From NCBI GenBank assembly GCA_004151065.3, contig NWUY0300040718.1, positions 11,906 to 33,207 of the forward strand: DNA of 21,302 bases. The letters are read 5' to 3'. The position numbers and the translations under genes were made by a program. Shown here one piece after another: positions 1 to 9,672 of the stretch (its first letter is position 1; the number at the start of each line of letters is the position of its first letter). A model generated the notes under the pieces. The model did no database searches. It saw nothing but the letters and a program-made list of their open reading frames with translations, and had not been told where the DNA came from. This DNA is from Larix sibirica (lineage: Eukaryota; Streptophyta; Pinopsida; Pinales; Pinaceae).

Positions 1-856
1 ATATCTTCTGAAGTTACATTTACAACAACATAGTACATTAGTGTGAACAACCCATATTAAAAGTTGTGAACATGTGCGATACATCCGGATCATTGGTGCA
101 TGCACCCCTTTTATTATCTTCATGTGGGTGACTAAATGAGCATGATTTAGGAACTCTATCATTCTGAATTCTTACTACCTCATTATGTCAAAGGATTTCT
201 TGAGCTAGATGGACTCATAGGCTAAGTAACAACACAACTACCTTACCCTTAACCCTCTTTAAAGAAGATGCAAATTGTTTACTAGTAGAAAGACATGAAT
301 TTCCATGATATGGAATCCAAAAGAACTTGACCAAATTTTGGGACTCTTCATTGTCCAAGTGTTATCCCATGAGATATTCTAAGGTTGAATTTAGACTATG
401 TGAGGGCATGATGAGGCTCAATATTAAATATTTACATCTTAATCTTTCTTGCAATGTGATATTTGATGATGTATGTTTGAAATATTGCAGATATAAAAGT
501 GATGAACAAAATTTCATAGAGCGATTTTGTTCCATAGGAATTTCAAAGTGAATATTCAACATTTAGTTGAAGGTGAAGGTGAATTGATAAAGTGGAAACA
601 CAAAAGTGTGTGAGGTTCCATTGAGACAAATCTTACGCATTGATGGTGAAAGAAGCATTCTGCATAATGAAGAATTCAGAAATTACACATAATATAAATC
701 AAACTTTATAAATGGTTGACAATGGTAGTCAATACATTCATAAATTTAGATAGCAATAGATAACATCAATCATTATTCCAACAATTAACATGCATGAAGG
801 AAACAAATGTCATAACATGGAATCTTTATTTTAGTCAACCAGTACTCAGTATGCAT
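1..856. other. No recognisable gene (left flank)
   Basis: Nothing supportable was found in this stretch. The longest open frames are about 74 codons (327-551, plus) and 66 codons (362-562, minus). They overlap each other on opposite strands and show no domain, low-complexity bias or splice context that would favour coding. The DNA is AT-rich with no obvious tandem or inverted repeat. It lies downstream of the stop codon of the minus-strand broken gene that begins at 857. Confidence 0.6.
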
Positions 857-3009
857 TCACATCAATGTTATGAATTTGGTAGTGGTAGCGGTAGTGACCA
901 TATCCAACTCATCCTGTGTTAGCTCAAAATGGTCCCAGTATTGAATAACCTCTTTCGCTATTTTCTCCATAGCACCTTTTTTGCTCCTTTTAGGGGGGGA
1001 TTTCCTAACAGCTTGATCTGTAACTTGTGAACCTTTTCCTTTAGCTCATCCCTCTCATCCTTTAAGTGATAAAAAATTTCCTCCTTCATATTTACATCAT
1101 TTTTAAGCTCAACAATCTTGATGCTTTTGTCTCCCAAATTTTATAGTGCAACAACTTCCTCCATGTATACAACTACTTGATTTCTTGGAGCCTACTCATC
1201 ATGTCTATTGGAGCTTTCTCTGCCTCTCCTGTTGATTGAGGGATATCTTGAGTTGGTTTTGATGTTGTTTGGGGAACTATTTGAGTAGATAGAGATGCAC
1301 GTTTCATGAATTTCATTGCTGAAATATACAACTCTAGATTATCTACCTTCTTCATGTATTCCTTCATTTGAAATTTACAGTATAACATGGTCTCATTTAT
1401 TTTATTTTTCTCATCCTCCAACTTTACTAATTATGGAGTTTGGACATGTTCTACACCAGGAACATGTATCTTCTTCTTCAGTACAACAATTTCATTGTCT
1501 TTTTGTTGTAGGAGGGCTTGTGCATGAGTAGTATCAGCTGGATTGACACCCAAGGCCAAAATTTTACTTTCCAATTCTTTGATGGTGATTTGTTTGGCCT
1601 TGGTAGCTACCTTTTTTCCCTTAGTAGCTTATCCATATTTTTCACTACCAGTCTCATTTTATTCTCACTGGATGAGTATTGAAGCACATCTTTACACAAT
1701 AATTCACTTGATTGTATGTAAAATTCAACCATGTTCAAGGGACTTAATTGTAGAAATTATAGTTTATACTCTTCTCCCTTCCAATCATCAATTTTTTTAT
1801 GTATGGGTATTTTTTGTTCCAAGATGGCCATTATGAGGGTATTCTCCTTATGATCAGCCAATGTTAACAACCTCTTCTCTCTTGGATCTATCCTTCCTCT
1901 TAGATCTTTCAATACTTCCATACTCTACTTCCTTATGTCTACATATTTGGTGTGTCATGTTGACTTCACTTGGTGTTTGACCTGCAAAAGGGGATCCATG
2001 TTGTGGATGCGACGTGTTAAAAAAAATGAAGGGTAGTTCATTATAGTAATAGGTGGTATATTTTTTATTGCTTGCGGATGCTCTAGTATTTCCTCTTACT
2101 CACTTGAAATCTCCTCAGTTTTCGAATTTCCACAATGGTATGCTCAACCTCTTCTTTTTCTTCAGTTATATCCTTCTTACTTAATGAATTTGTCTCAGTT
2201 TCATCAATATCCATGTATGCATGTGTTTCTTTAGCTAATCTCTTATCTCCTACTTGTGGCCCTTTAGTGTTTTGATCTAAATCACTGCTCAAGGTTGTTT
2301 GAACTTGCTCCTAAGACCATAGGTTAGCTATCTTTTCCCAGTCAGGTCAAGGACTGTATCTATATGCATAATTCCTATTTTTCATTATTTTCTTGGAGAT
2401 GACATGGTGTGGGCCATAGGTCTACTTCACTACCCTTTCTAGATTCAATTGATTCAACATGTATTTTACGTAATATAGGGAACCTATGCCTTTCACAAGG
2501 AATGGTTTGACCTATTTATGAATTTTGAATGTTATAGGGTTCTTTTCCTTAACAAACTACACTTGATATGAAAGGAATATCTGCCTAATATACTCCAAAG
2601 AAAACACCCCGGGGGTCAGGAACAATAGAAACTTGTAGGGTTCCTCCTCAAATCCATACACTCTAATTATAATGTGCTTTTCTTACACAAACCAATGCCC
2701 CACCTTGGTATCTGAACTCAACTGTAAACGTTCTAGGTACAGAGGGAAAATCCTGGGTGGAGATGCATCATTCAAGAGAGAGAATTCCCTTGTCATAACT
2801 TTGTCTGTAAAAGCCTAAAAGTTCTAATTTCTTGGTTGTCTTAGGACAAGGTCTATCCAATGTAGGAAATTGATTTCCTATTTGATATCTTACATTCAAA
2901 CCCATATCTTTGAAGTGTGCATAATTTTTGTAAATGAACATGAAAAATAGGTATGAGGGATACCTAAACTATTTGAAATCCACGGGGGGTTCACTTAGTG
3001 AACTTGTTA
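857..3009 (-). pseudogene. Degenerate coding region, unknown protein with coiled-coil-like C-terminal half
   Basis: Read on the minus strand from 3009 down to a terminal TGA at 857-859, the sequence carries long stretches of sensible protein interrupted by stops and frame changes. The first part (3009 to about 2290) looks globular and aromatic-rich, with segments such as FFMFIYKNYAHFKDMG and FKIHK. It has at least six in-frame stops and a frame change in a CT run near 2778. The next part (2292-2083) is acidic and lysine-rich (SLSKKDITEEKEEVEHTIVE). Further helix-rich pieces follow in shifting frames. One reads from about 1860 to 1700, another is an 82-codon open piece at 1421-1173, and another (about 1150-1010) includes YHLKDERDELKEKVHKLQIK. 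The last piece (about 1000-857) contains KEVIQYWDHFELTQDELDMV. The 5' end is cut by the N gap at 3010-3011. I do not recognise the family. It could be an accessory ORF of a large LTR retrotransposon or a decayed host gene. Decay is certain; identity is unknown. Confidence 0.6.
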
Positions 3010-3011
3010 NN
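3010..3011. other. Two-base N gap
   Basis: Two undetermined bases sit exactly where the minus-strand broken gene ends and an AT-rich block with a duplicated 47-mer begins. The abrupt change of sequence character suggests an assembly join or unresolved base calls. Single N bases also occur at 17316 and 20915. Confidence 0.9.
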
Positions 3012-3184
3012 AATGTTTAAAATGAAGATATTAGAATGTTTAATTCATATAGTATAAAGGTTTATAAATCTTAAAAATTAAGATGATGTATATATATTTA
3101 ATTATTTAAATAATATAGATTTAAATAAAAAAATTAAAATGTTTAAAATGAAGATATTAGAATGTTTAATTCATATAGTATAAA
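3012..3184. repeat. Perfect 47-bp direct repeat, 126-bp spacing
   Basis: The 47 bases at 3012-3058 recur without mismatch at 3138-3184. They start aatgtttaaaatgaagat and end catatagtataaa. The 79 bases between them are AT-rich filler. Identity in DNA this AT-rich suggests a recent local duplication or an assembly artefact linked to the adjacent N gap. Confidence 0.85.
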
Positions 3185-3949
3185 TGTATAAAGATTAGTG
3201 TAAATTTATTTTAAGTGATTTAGTTTTTCTTGACTAATAGTGATAAGTCAATTTCTATTTGTGATGATAATTATCATAAATATCAATTTAACAATTTATG
3301 ATATAAAGATATGATAGTTTTTTCATATGATATATTTAAATATAAATATTTTTACAATCTATTTTTGAAATTACATATTCAAATAGACAAAAAAAATTAA
3401 TTTATTTTTTAAAATTCAAATAAAAGTTTTTTTTAATGTAAAATGTTCAACATTAACTTCATTTCAACATATATACTCACATATATAAAATAAGCTTAAT
3501 TTAAATTTTAAATTAATTTAAGATAATATTTATATCATATATATTCAAAACTTATATGAAATCAAATCCTAAATTAACTTAGTCTCATATTAATATCATT
3601 ATAAAAATCAAATCTTAGTCCATATTAACATCATTATCAAATATTATAAGAAATCAAATCAGTATGCCCTCCTACAAAAAGTTTATCAAATCCTTATACC
3701 CTAAACTTCAAGGTTTTGTTCCTATGAAACATTTGTGATTAAAAAAATGATTCCTCTGTAGGTAGTTTTGATGATAACTTTAAACAAATATTTAAATTTA
3801 AATTTAAATTTAATTTAAAATTAAGGTTACATACCTTAATATAGTCAATCCAAATTGTAAGAACATCTAGGTGCAATAAATAACATGTAGATGTTTAGTA
3901 AGAGAAATATGAATTAGGTCTCTTGCACAATAAATGTTGAAGATCTGCT
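3185..3949. other. AT-rich, gene-free stretch
   Basis: This is long A/T-dominated sequence with many poly-A and poly-T runs and a small (aaattt)n-like run near 3790-3820. No open frame of note is present. A phrase is repeated loosely at 3560-3660 (caaatcctaaattaacttag...catattaatatcatta, caaatcttagtccatattaacatcatta), suggesting old tandem duplication. No transposon ends were recognised. Confidence 0.6.
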
Positions 3950-4103
3950 GCATGCTTTTGGATCAACACCTCTAAGCAATAAATTAAATGAGCATTTGAT
4001 TAAATACCTTCTGAAATTTTTGGGTTGCACGCTTTTGGATCACCACCTCTAGGCAATAAAGTAAATGAGCTTTTGATTAAATACCTTATGAAATTTTTGG
4101 GTT
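3950..4103. repeat. Tandem duplication, 77-bp unit x2
   Basis: Two adjacent copies (3950-4026 and 4027-4103) differ at about six positions. Each starts gca(t/c)gcttttggatc and ends aaatttttgggtt. An open plus-strand frame crosses the second copy, but 77 is not a multiple of three, so the repeat changes frame and does not look coding. Confidence 0.85.
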
Positions 4104-4234
4104 TCAAGCTGTGGCAGCCTATATTCGTCGATGATCTAGCTAGTTCTCTTCCCATTGGGTGCCTTTTCCTTTATAAAATACGAGTGTTTTCTTCAAGCCC
4201 ATGCAACGATAAACTTCATCGCAACACAGGGGCC

Positions 4235-4318
4235 GGTACACCATCTAACGCTCATGTCAGCCTTTTACCAACCATTGGCACACCATCCAACGCTCACGTC
4301 AACCTTTCACCAACCATT
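4235..4318. repeat. Tandem duplication, 42-bp unit x2
   Basis: Copies at 4235-4276 and 4277-4318 share the pattern acaccatc(t/c)aacgctca(t/c)gtca and then ccaaccatt, with roughly six differences. Because 42 is a multiple of three, the plus-strand frame from 4025 shows a 14-residue repeat (GTPSNAHVSLLPTI, GTPSNAHVNLSPTI). I read this as a consequence of the DNA duplication rather than evidence of a protein, since the frame is only about 104 codons and has no other coding signs. Confidence 0.8.
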
Positions 4319-4960
4319 CAGAGTATACATAAATCTTAAAATAATCCCAACATTATGTTGGCTATGGGGTGGATGGAGATCTAGAGGGAGTCCCAACATT
4401 ATCCCAAGTGTCGAGAAATCTGGTGTCAAGAAATTTGGTGGCTATCTAGTGTTGGCCTTATTGGGATTGTTCTAGTTGCATTGACTATGAGGTTCCACAT
4501 CATGAAAAGTCCCCCACATAACTCTCTTAGACGTATGCTAAGGTGAAGGGACTTGAACCTAGTTCTATATCTAATGGAAATGAAGTTTTGTTATGTTGTC
4601 TTTGTTTTTTAGAGTAATAATAGGTTTGGTTTTTCATATTTTTATGAGAGATTTAGAAATTCATGTGTTACTACTTACTAATCCTCTACAATTCCATGTG
4701 ATAATATTGTGACTTACTTGGATTGGATTTAGAGGCATGACCAATGATTTGTCATTCCTTTGTGTATGGTTCATGCCTCCATTCCTGTGATAAAGATGCT
4801 TTCTCTGCTCCTTTAATGCTGGCCCTTCATCACCTCATTACAATGGTTGAGGTGAGAAATATGGTGATTCCATGTGAACCATTGTATATGATTTTGGAGT
4901 TTTTAGTTTATATCGGGATAATGTTATCACCTTTCGAAGGTTTCAATCATTGGGGGTTTA
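4319..4960. other. No recognisable gene
   Basis: No convincing coding region, RNA gene or transposon end was found. A short open frame at 4744-4968 (plus) has no recognisable features. The string gggacttgaacct at about 4548-4560 is the complement of a tRNA-like B box, but no A box or cloverleaf can be built around it. Confidence 0.55.
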
Positions 4961-5091
4961 TTTTATAATTTTTTTTTGTTGGTTTCCATTTAGCATTGAA
5001 GAGCTTAGTTCTTATTTATAATTTTTTTTGTTGATTAGCATTTAACATTGAGGAGCCTAGTTCTTAATTTATAATTTTTTTTGGTTGGCAT
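4961..5091. repeat. Imperfect tandem repeat, about 53-bp unit x2.5
   Basis: Three successive units start with tttataatttttttt at about 4962, 5014 and 5068. The first two continue as gcattgaagagcttagttctta and aacattgaggagcctagttctta. The third diverges after the poly-T run. This is a small decayed tandem array in noncoding DNA. Confidence 0.7.
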
Positions 5092-6272
5092 TTCTTGTGG
5101 TATTTGTAGGGTTTTCACTTAAGGGGGATATCTCTTTCTTCTTTTCATGATCCTTAGAGCCTTGGCTTAGGATACAAAAACCTCATATATATTTGAGGTT
5201 TTGGATATGTTCCATGTCTACTTAGGTTGGTGATATTTTTGTGGTTGTTGTATTTGTTTCCTATAATTTACATATTGCATGGATTGTTGTTCTTCTTGGT
5301 TGATTGAGTCCAATTTCAATCATTGCTTTATTGTTCTTACAATCTTTGGCAAAATAGCCATAATCATGGCATGTTTTTCACTAGAAAGTAATTTGTTGAT
5401 ATTCTAGGGTTTGTGTGCACACCCATCCTTCTATGTTCAACCTTAGAACCTATGGTATTTTATTTTCTACGTCAACTTCCACACATATTCTTATCTAGAT
5501 GTAGTTGTAAACCTTCGAGCTAATTATAGTTCCCTATTACAATAAATTGATTTAAAACCTTGTAATTGCATAATTAATAAGATACATTGTGGTAAGAGAA
5601 TTTAAATTTCAAATTACATGTTTCTGTAATATCCCTCTCTTTACCCCTAAACATGTGTAACGCAAAATGTAACGGTAAACCAGTTCCTGGTGAGGAGCTC
5701 AAGGCAAGGCCTCATGTTATGATTTCCTAAGTTGTTTTGTGGTTTGATTTGTAAACCTAGGAGACTGAAGGGCTTAACGCAACTAAACGAAAAAGGGTAA
5801 CAAATCACTCGGGGGAGGTAAATGGTTGGAAAGGCATGAGAACTTAAGTTTGATGACCAGTGTCATCTTAGTGTCTCGAGCATGGTATGAAGAAAGTGAA
5901 CTATAGATGTTCACATGGGGATCACGGTTTATAGGTTTCCCTTCCAAGTAAGATTGGCTAATTATCGCAAGCAAATTTCTAAGACATATCTATTAGCCTA
6001 AATAATATTATGAGCTGACCCTAAATAAGGTTAAGTGATTCATTTAAATAATTTATAGATAATTATTTCACTTCCGACAAGATTGCATCCCCTATTGTAA
6101 AGAAGCTAAGTTTTTTGTTCTGCCTTGAGTGGGGGAAGAATAATTTTATAGGAATTCTCATTAAAAGATTAATTATACAAATATAAATCTTTTTATATAT
6201 ATATTTATATATTATCGTAACAATTAATGAATTATTGTAATAATTAAATTATTATTAAAGAAAGGGAGCATT
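5092..6272. other. Gene-free stretch with a short hairpin
   Basis: No coding region was recognised. A small hairpin has nine-base arms aaaacctca (5177-5185) and tgaggtttt (5194-5202). The string tgtaatatccctc at 5625 resembles the start of some plant Ty3-type LTRs, but no matching terminus or target duplication was found. The stretch from about 6180 to 6250 is very AT-rich and leads into the TATA-box palindrome at 6273. Confidence 0.5.
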
Positions 6273-6296
6273 CAACTATTTAACTATAAATAGTTG
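6273..6296 (+). promoter_or_regulatory. TATA box embedded in a perfect palindrome
   Basis: CTATAAATAG (6284-6293) matches the plant core-promoter consensus. It lies inside a perfect inverted repeat with ten-base arms, caactattta (6273-6282) and taaatagttg (6287-6296), around a four-base centre. Downstream the sequence becomes less AT-rich and transcript-leader-like. It includes a small hairpin (arms tcctcct 6440-6446 and aggagga 6451-6457). If active, it would start transcription roughly 30 bases downstream, to the right. It probably belonged to the LTR-like block that follows. Confidence 0.5.
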
Positions 6297-7033
6297 AGCC
6301 TTGAGGAATTCAACTCATAAAAACATATATAAAATATATGGTGAATGTTATGGAGTCATTGCTCCACAAAGGTGCATCCAGTAATGGATATAATTAGAGA
6401 AACTTAAATGAGGTAACTGTATTTGAAATAGTTAGGGTTTCCTCCTTCAAAGGAGGATTCGACCACATTTTGGGGAGCGGTCTCCTCTTTTCTAGGGGCT
6501 CTGTTTTTGTTTTCTTTGATGCACAGAGAAAGAAGAAGGAAAAGAGTAGCTCTTCCCCGCTTGTGATAATTGGTACTCAAATCGTTTCAGTATTTCGGCG
6601 ACAGGTGACGGAAAATTTTCTGGCGAGGCATAGTTTTATCATTTTTGGTTTTTTTTTGGAATTTCGATCATCTGAATCGTCTTAAAATGAACCAAAATCC
6701 TTAAAGACACAGTTCCATGACATAGTTCTACAGTAAATGGGGTGGAACTACAATCTGCCGGGTTTTATAACCTGATCTAGGGAACAAATCACCAGAAAAG
6801 CGGAGTGATTTGAGTGCCAGTTATCCCACGCCCCTTTTCTCTCGTAGCCTTTGATTGCTTATTGTTTTACACTGTATTTTCTTTCACATTTCCACCCGTG
6901 GATAGGGAGAGAGAGGGCACAACCTCTTGGGAACTATCGCTTATTGCTTGTTCAACTTCGCAGTGGATAGCTGGTACAGATTTATTTTATTTATTTATTT
7001 ATATATATATACCGTCGAGTGAAGTTAAGGAGT

Positions 7034-7118
7034 GGTTTCTCAATGGAGATCCATTTCTTCTCTATTATTATAAGTATTGGTTTGGCTTCTCGATAGAGAG
7101 CCACTCTTTCTCTAGTAG
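7034..7118. repeat. 50-bp imperfect tandem duplication
   Basis: Copies at about 7034-7068 (ggtttctcaatggagatcc) and 7084-7118 (ggcttctcgatagagagcc) lie 50 bases apart and agree at most positions. They sit in the LTR-like block and add to its modular structure. Confidence 0.6.
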
Positions 7119-7435
7119 GTAAACTGCTGACTAACCACCAAGGACGAACGTCACTCTCTTTGTAGAGAGAAGGCGACTTCTTCTGATGTTTATTTTGTTG
7201 CATTGTTTTTGGTTTGCATCTCTCTGCACTGTTACATATTAATGTGTCAATGGAAAAGGGCGTAGCGCTTGAGGCTCTTGAATTGTATATTGTGTATCAC
7301 CAGTGGTAAATAAGATGAGAGTGTGCAACCCTCTGTTGAAAGTTTGATATGTTGTTTATGTTTTGAAGAGGGGCGTTTCTCTTTATATTCATTAAATAAA
7401 ATCCAAGGATAGGGGCGTAGCCACTGGAATTATTG

Positions 7436-7597
7436 TTGGTTATTTGTACACAAGAACTGGGTCCAACGCTTGAGGAGAAGCAACCTCCATAGCAGACCCG
7501 TTTCATCCTTACTTCACACAAGAACTATGTGGAACCATTGTTGGTTGTGTTTTGAAATATATTTTTACACAACAACGGGGAGGAGCGGCCTCCATAG
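7436..7597. repeat. Imperfect direct repeat, about 60-bp modules
   Basis: Module 1 (7436-7492) starts ggaattattgttggtt, contains tacacaagaactggg and ends acctccatag. Module 2 (7531-7597) starts ggaaccattgttggtt, contains tacacaacaacgggg and ends gcctccatag. The order of motifs is conserved while the spacing differs, as expected for an old duplication inside an LTR leader. Confidence 0.6.
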
Positions 7598-7975
7598 GAT
7601 GGCTAACTCCAACCTCTCACTTATAAATAATAATGTCAGAATATATACACTTTGATGATGAGGGTTGGCCTTTGTGGTGAGGTCCAACTAAGTCCTAATT
7701 AATTTAACATCAGTTAAAGTCTTTCGAAAGCTTAAAAGACGGCCTCGGTAGAGGACGAGCTTTACAATAGTAAAAAGGAAACTACCTTTCCATGAGTTGA
7801 AAGCTTATGCGTAAGAGCCAAGTTTTTAAATATGAAATTGAGCTTGTAGTTGTAAATCCCAATTGAGATTTTTGTTAAGTGAGGGTACCTAACATTTTAT
7901 TGAGAACGGTCGTAAAGTTAAAGTTGAGGTATTGATGAAGAAGCTTGGTGAGAGAATTAGTAGCCTTCTTTGCCT

Positions 7976-8007
7976 AGTGGATTAGTTTCCCAGTGGATTA
8001 GTTTCCC
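7976..8007. repeat. Perfect 16-bp tandem duplication
   Basis: agtggattagtttccc occurs twice back to back (7976-7991, 7992-8007). The motif is followed by a gcgggtgg segment typical of the R-U5 end of several plant Copia LTRs. Confidence 0.85.
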
Positions 8008-8168
8008 AACTCGCGGGTGGATTTTCAGTGGGAAAACGTACACCGGACAGAGAGCCAAAAGGTTGGGTGGAACGTTGTCATCAAGCCTTTAGTCGCCTAA
8101 ATAATTTCACTAAATACTGGAAAATTCCTCTTAAAATTTTATTGGTGAACCCCCTCCCAGCCTTTCCA

Positions 8169-9355
8169 ATTAAGAAAACCCCTAGTTTCACCAGATATTG
8201 TATGTATCCATTTTTTATCAACCCATTTTTAATACCCCCTTATATCATATATTTTTGTGCCATGGTTCTGTTGGAGGACGATAGAACCAAGGTTACCTTT
8301 TCCATAGAATAAAATTGTATCCTGCCTCTCCCTTAGGCTACAGTTGCTATTGTTTGAAGGTTTAATCCCTAGCCCACTATATTTTTTGGCCTTATGGTTA
8401 ATATGGGTCTCGACAAAAGTAATATTGATTAGCTTCCCATTTATAACCCAAGAAAGCATTACTTAATATTGTTAGAGTCTTACCTGATTACTTGGTTAGT
8501 ATTCTCCTTAACATGCTATAGCAATGATATGCTATAGTGGATTCATCCTCTCTTGGTTCGTGTCCACAACATGTTGTTGAGTTGATGATAGAACAACACT
8601 AGGCTTTTTTGGGAGGTGAGTTGAAAATATGCAGGAAAAATATGGGGTGCATGCATTATTTAGGCATACACGGGATGATCTTAGTCTATTTTCTTGTTTT
8701 AGTTGTGGTTAAAAATATAGGTGACTTCCATTCTAATCTAATCTAATCTTATAAATGAATTGGCCTTCTAAAAAGGCTCATTAGCACACCCATGTGAAGA
8801 ATGGGGTAACTTCATAGAATGGAAGGCCTTTTTAGAATTTTTGGACTTCTATTGGCCTTAATGTACACTCGTACAATAATAAGGCTCACAAATACACCCT
8901 TGGACTAAAATAGGATTTCAATCACCTCTAAAAGAGAAATTATTCCCTCCTTTGTGACTTCGCCTTATCTGCTAGGTGAAGGAATGCAAATTCCACCCTT
9001 AGTTAACTATATGGATTGCTTCCGCTAGATTGGAGATAATATCTAATTTATTAAATCTAATATTATGAGGTTTTCTACCCAATAATTGAAATCTTAAACA
9101 TACAGCCTATTGCAAGACAAATATTGACATGGGATGACTTTCCTTAAGGCTTATAAGTTGTATGATTATGTGCAAGTGTTTAATAGAGACAAAAATTGCC
9201 CTAGACCCCACATATAATGATCCATAAAGAGCTTAATTACAATACAAAAAGAGCATTAGGGTAGTTCAAAGGTCTGTTTGGATGAAGCTATATTTGTTAG
9301 TTGATAAATTAATACATGACGAAAACTTCTCGCTTGCTTTGTCTTGAAGTGACCT
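8169..9355. other. No recognisable gene; one inverted repeat
   Basis: No supportable coding region was found. A minus-strand open frame at 8229-8459 has a short KAKKYSGLGIK segment faintly like LINE reverse transcriptase C-termini, but nothing around it confirms this. Twelve-base inverted arms ttctaaaaaggc (8766-8777) and gcctttttagaa (8826-8837) flank a 48-base spacer; no target duplication was seen. Confidence 0.5.
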
Positions 9356-9672
9356 TGGGCATCTTCCATTATTTGGGAAGGTTTTGGTTATCTTTCAAGT
9401 TCTTTACTAGGGGCCAAAAAATCACTCAAGGAGATTGTTTTAATCCACTCTTTGATGGATTTTTAGTTTAGGGGATGAGAGGCCTCACCTTAAAGGGACT
9501 TGTTTTGGTTGAATTCCTTAGGGCCTTTTACAAAGAACATTTGTAGCTTGACACAAAGGATGTCAAGCAATCTCTATACCTAATATTTGATGAGTATTTT
9601 AGTATGTTATTGTATGACATCGATTATGTTAGAAATGAAATGCTACTCAATCACAATAATTCTGCTCTATAA
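9356..9672 (+). pseudogene. Degenerate coding fragment, unknown family
   Basis: Two plus-strand frames read as a continuous protein-like sequence with one frame change near 9466-9471. The first (9356-9463) includes WEGFGYLSSSLLGAKKSLKE and ends at TAG 9464-9466. The second (9472-9672) includes LKGLVLVEFLRAFYKEHL, an in-frame TAG at 9544-9546, then LDTKDVKQSLYLIFDEYF, and stops at TAA 9670-9672. The mix of hydrophobic and charged residues is more protein-like than the surrounding frames. No family, start codon or splice sites could be assigned. It may be a fragment of a host gene or of a retrotransposon ORF, and chance is not excluded. Confidence 0.35.

Larger units (their letters stand above)
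6284..8168 (+). mobile_element. Probable remnant of a long LTR (R-U5 part), Copia-like
   Basis: This block differs from its flanks: higher GC, several internal duplications, a TATA box at its left and no coding frame. The segment 7976-8037 (agtggattagtttccc twice, then tcgcgggtggattttcagtg) and the end at about 8144-8168 (ggtgaaccccctcccag, then cctttcca) resemble the 3' ends of long plant Copia LTRs as I know them. A clean primer site does not follow, since attaagaaaacc replaces the expected attggtatcag. It may therefore be a solo or eroded LTR. The left end and target duplication could not be found, so the boundary at 6284 is only the TATA position. Small open frames inside (for example 6814-7122) appear to be chance. 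Confidence 0.4.

Noticed and set aside
4025-4339. 104-codon plus-strand frame with a 14-residue repeat
   Set aside because: The repeat is fully explained by a 42-bp DNA duplication, the frame also crosses a 77-bp out-of-frame duplication, and no domain or splice context supports coding.
4540-4565. tRNA/SINE-like B box on the minus strand (ggttcaagtccc)
   Set aside because: No A box at the right distance and no cloverleaf or poly-A-like tail could be built; a 12-base match alone is weak.
5625-5700. tgtaatatccctc as a Ty3-type LTR start
   Set aside because: No complementary terminus, primer site or target duplication could be paired with it; the preceding gtttc does not match the bases after 8168.
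8229-8459. Minus-strand frame with faint LINE reverse transcriptase similarity (KAKKYSGLGIK)
   Set aside because: The similarity is limited to a few residues; neighbouring frames do not continue as LINE RT or zinc-binding domain, and no poly-A tail was seen.
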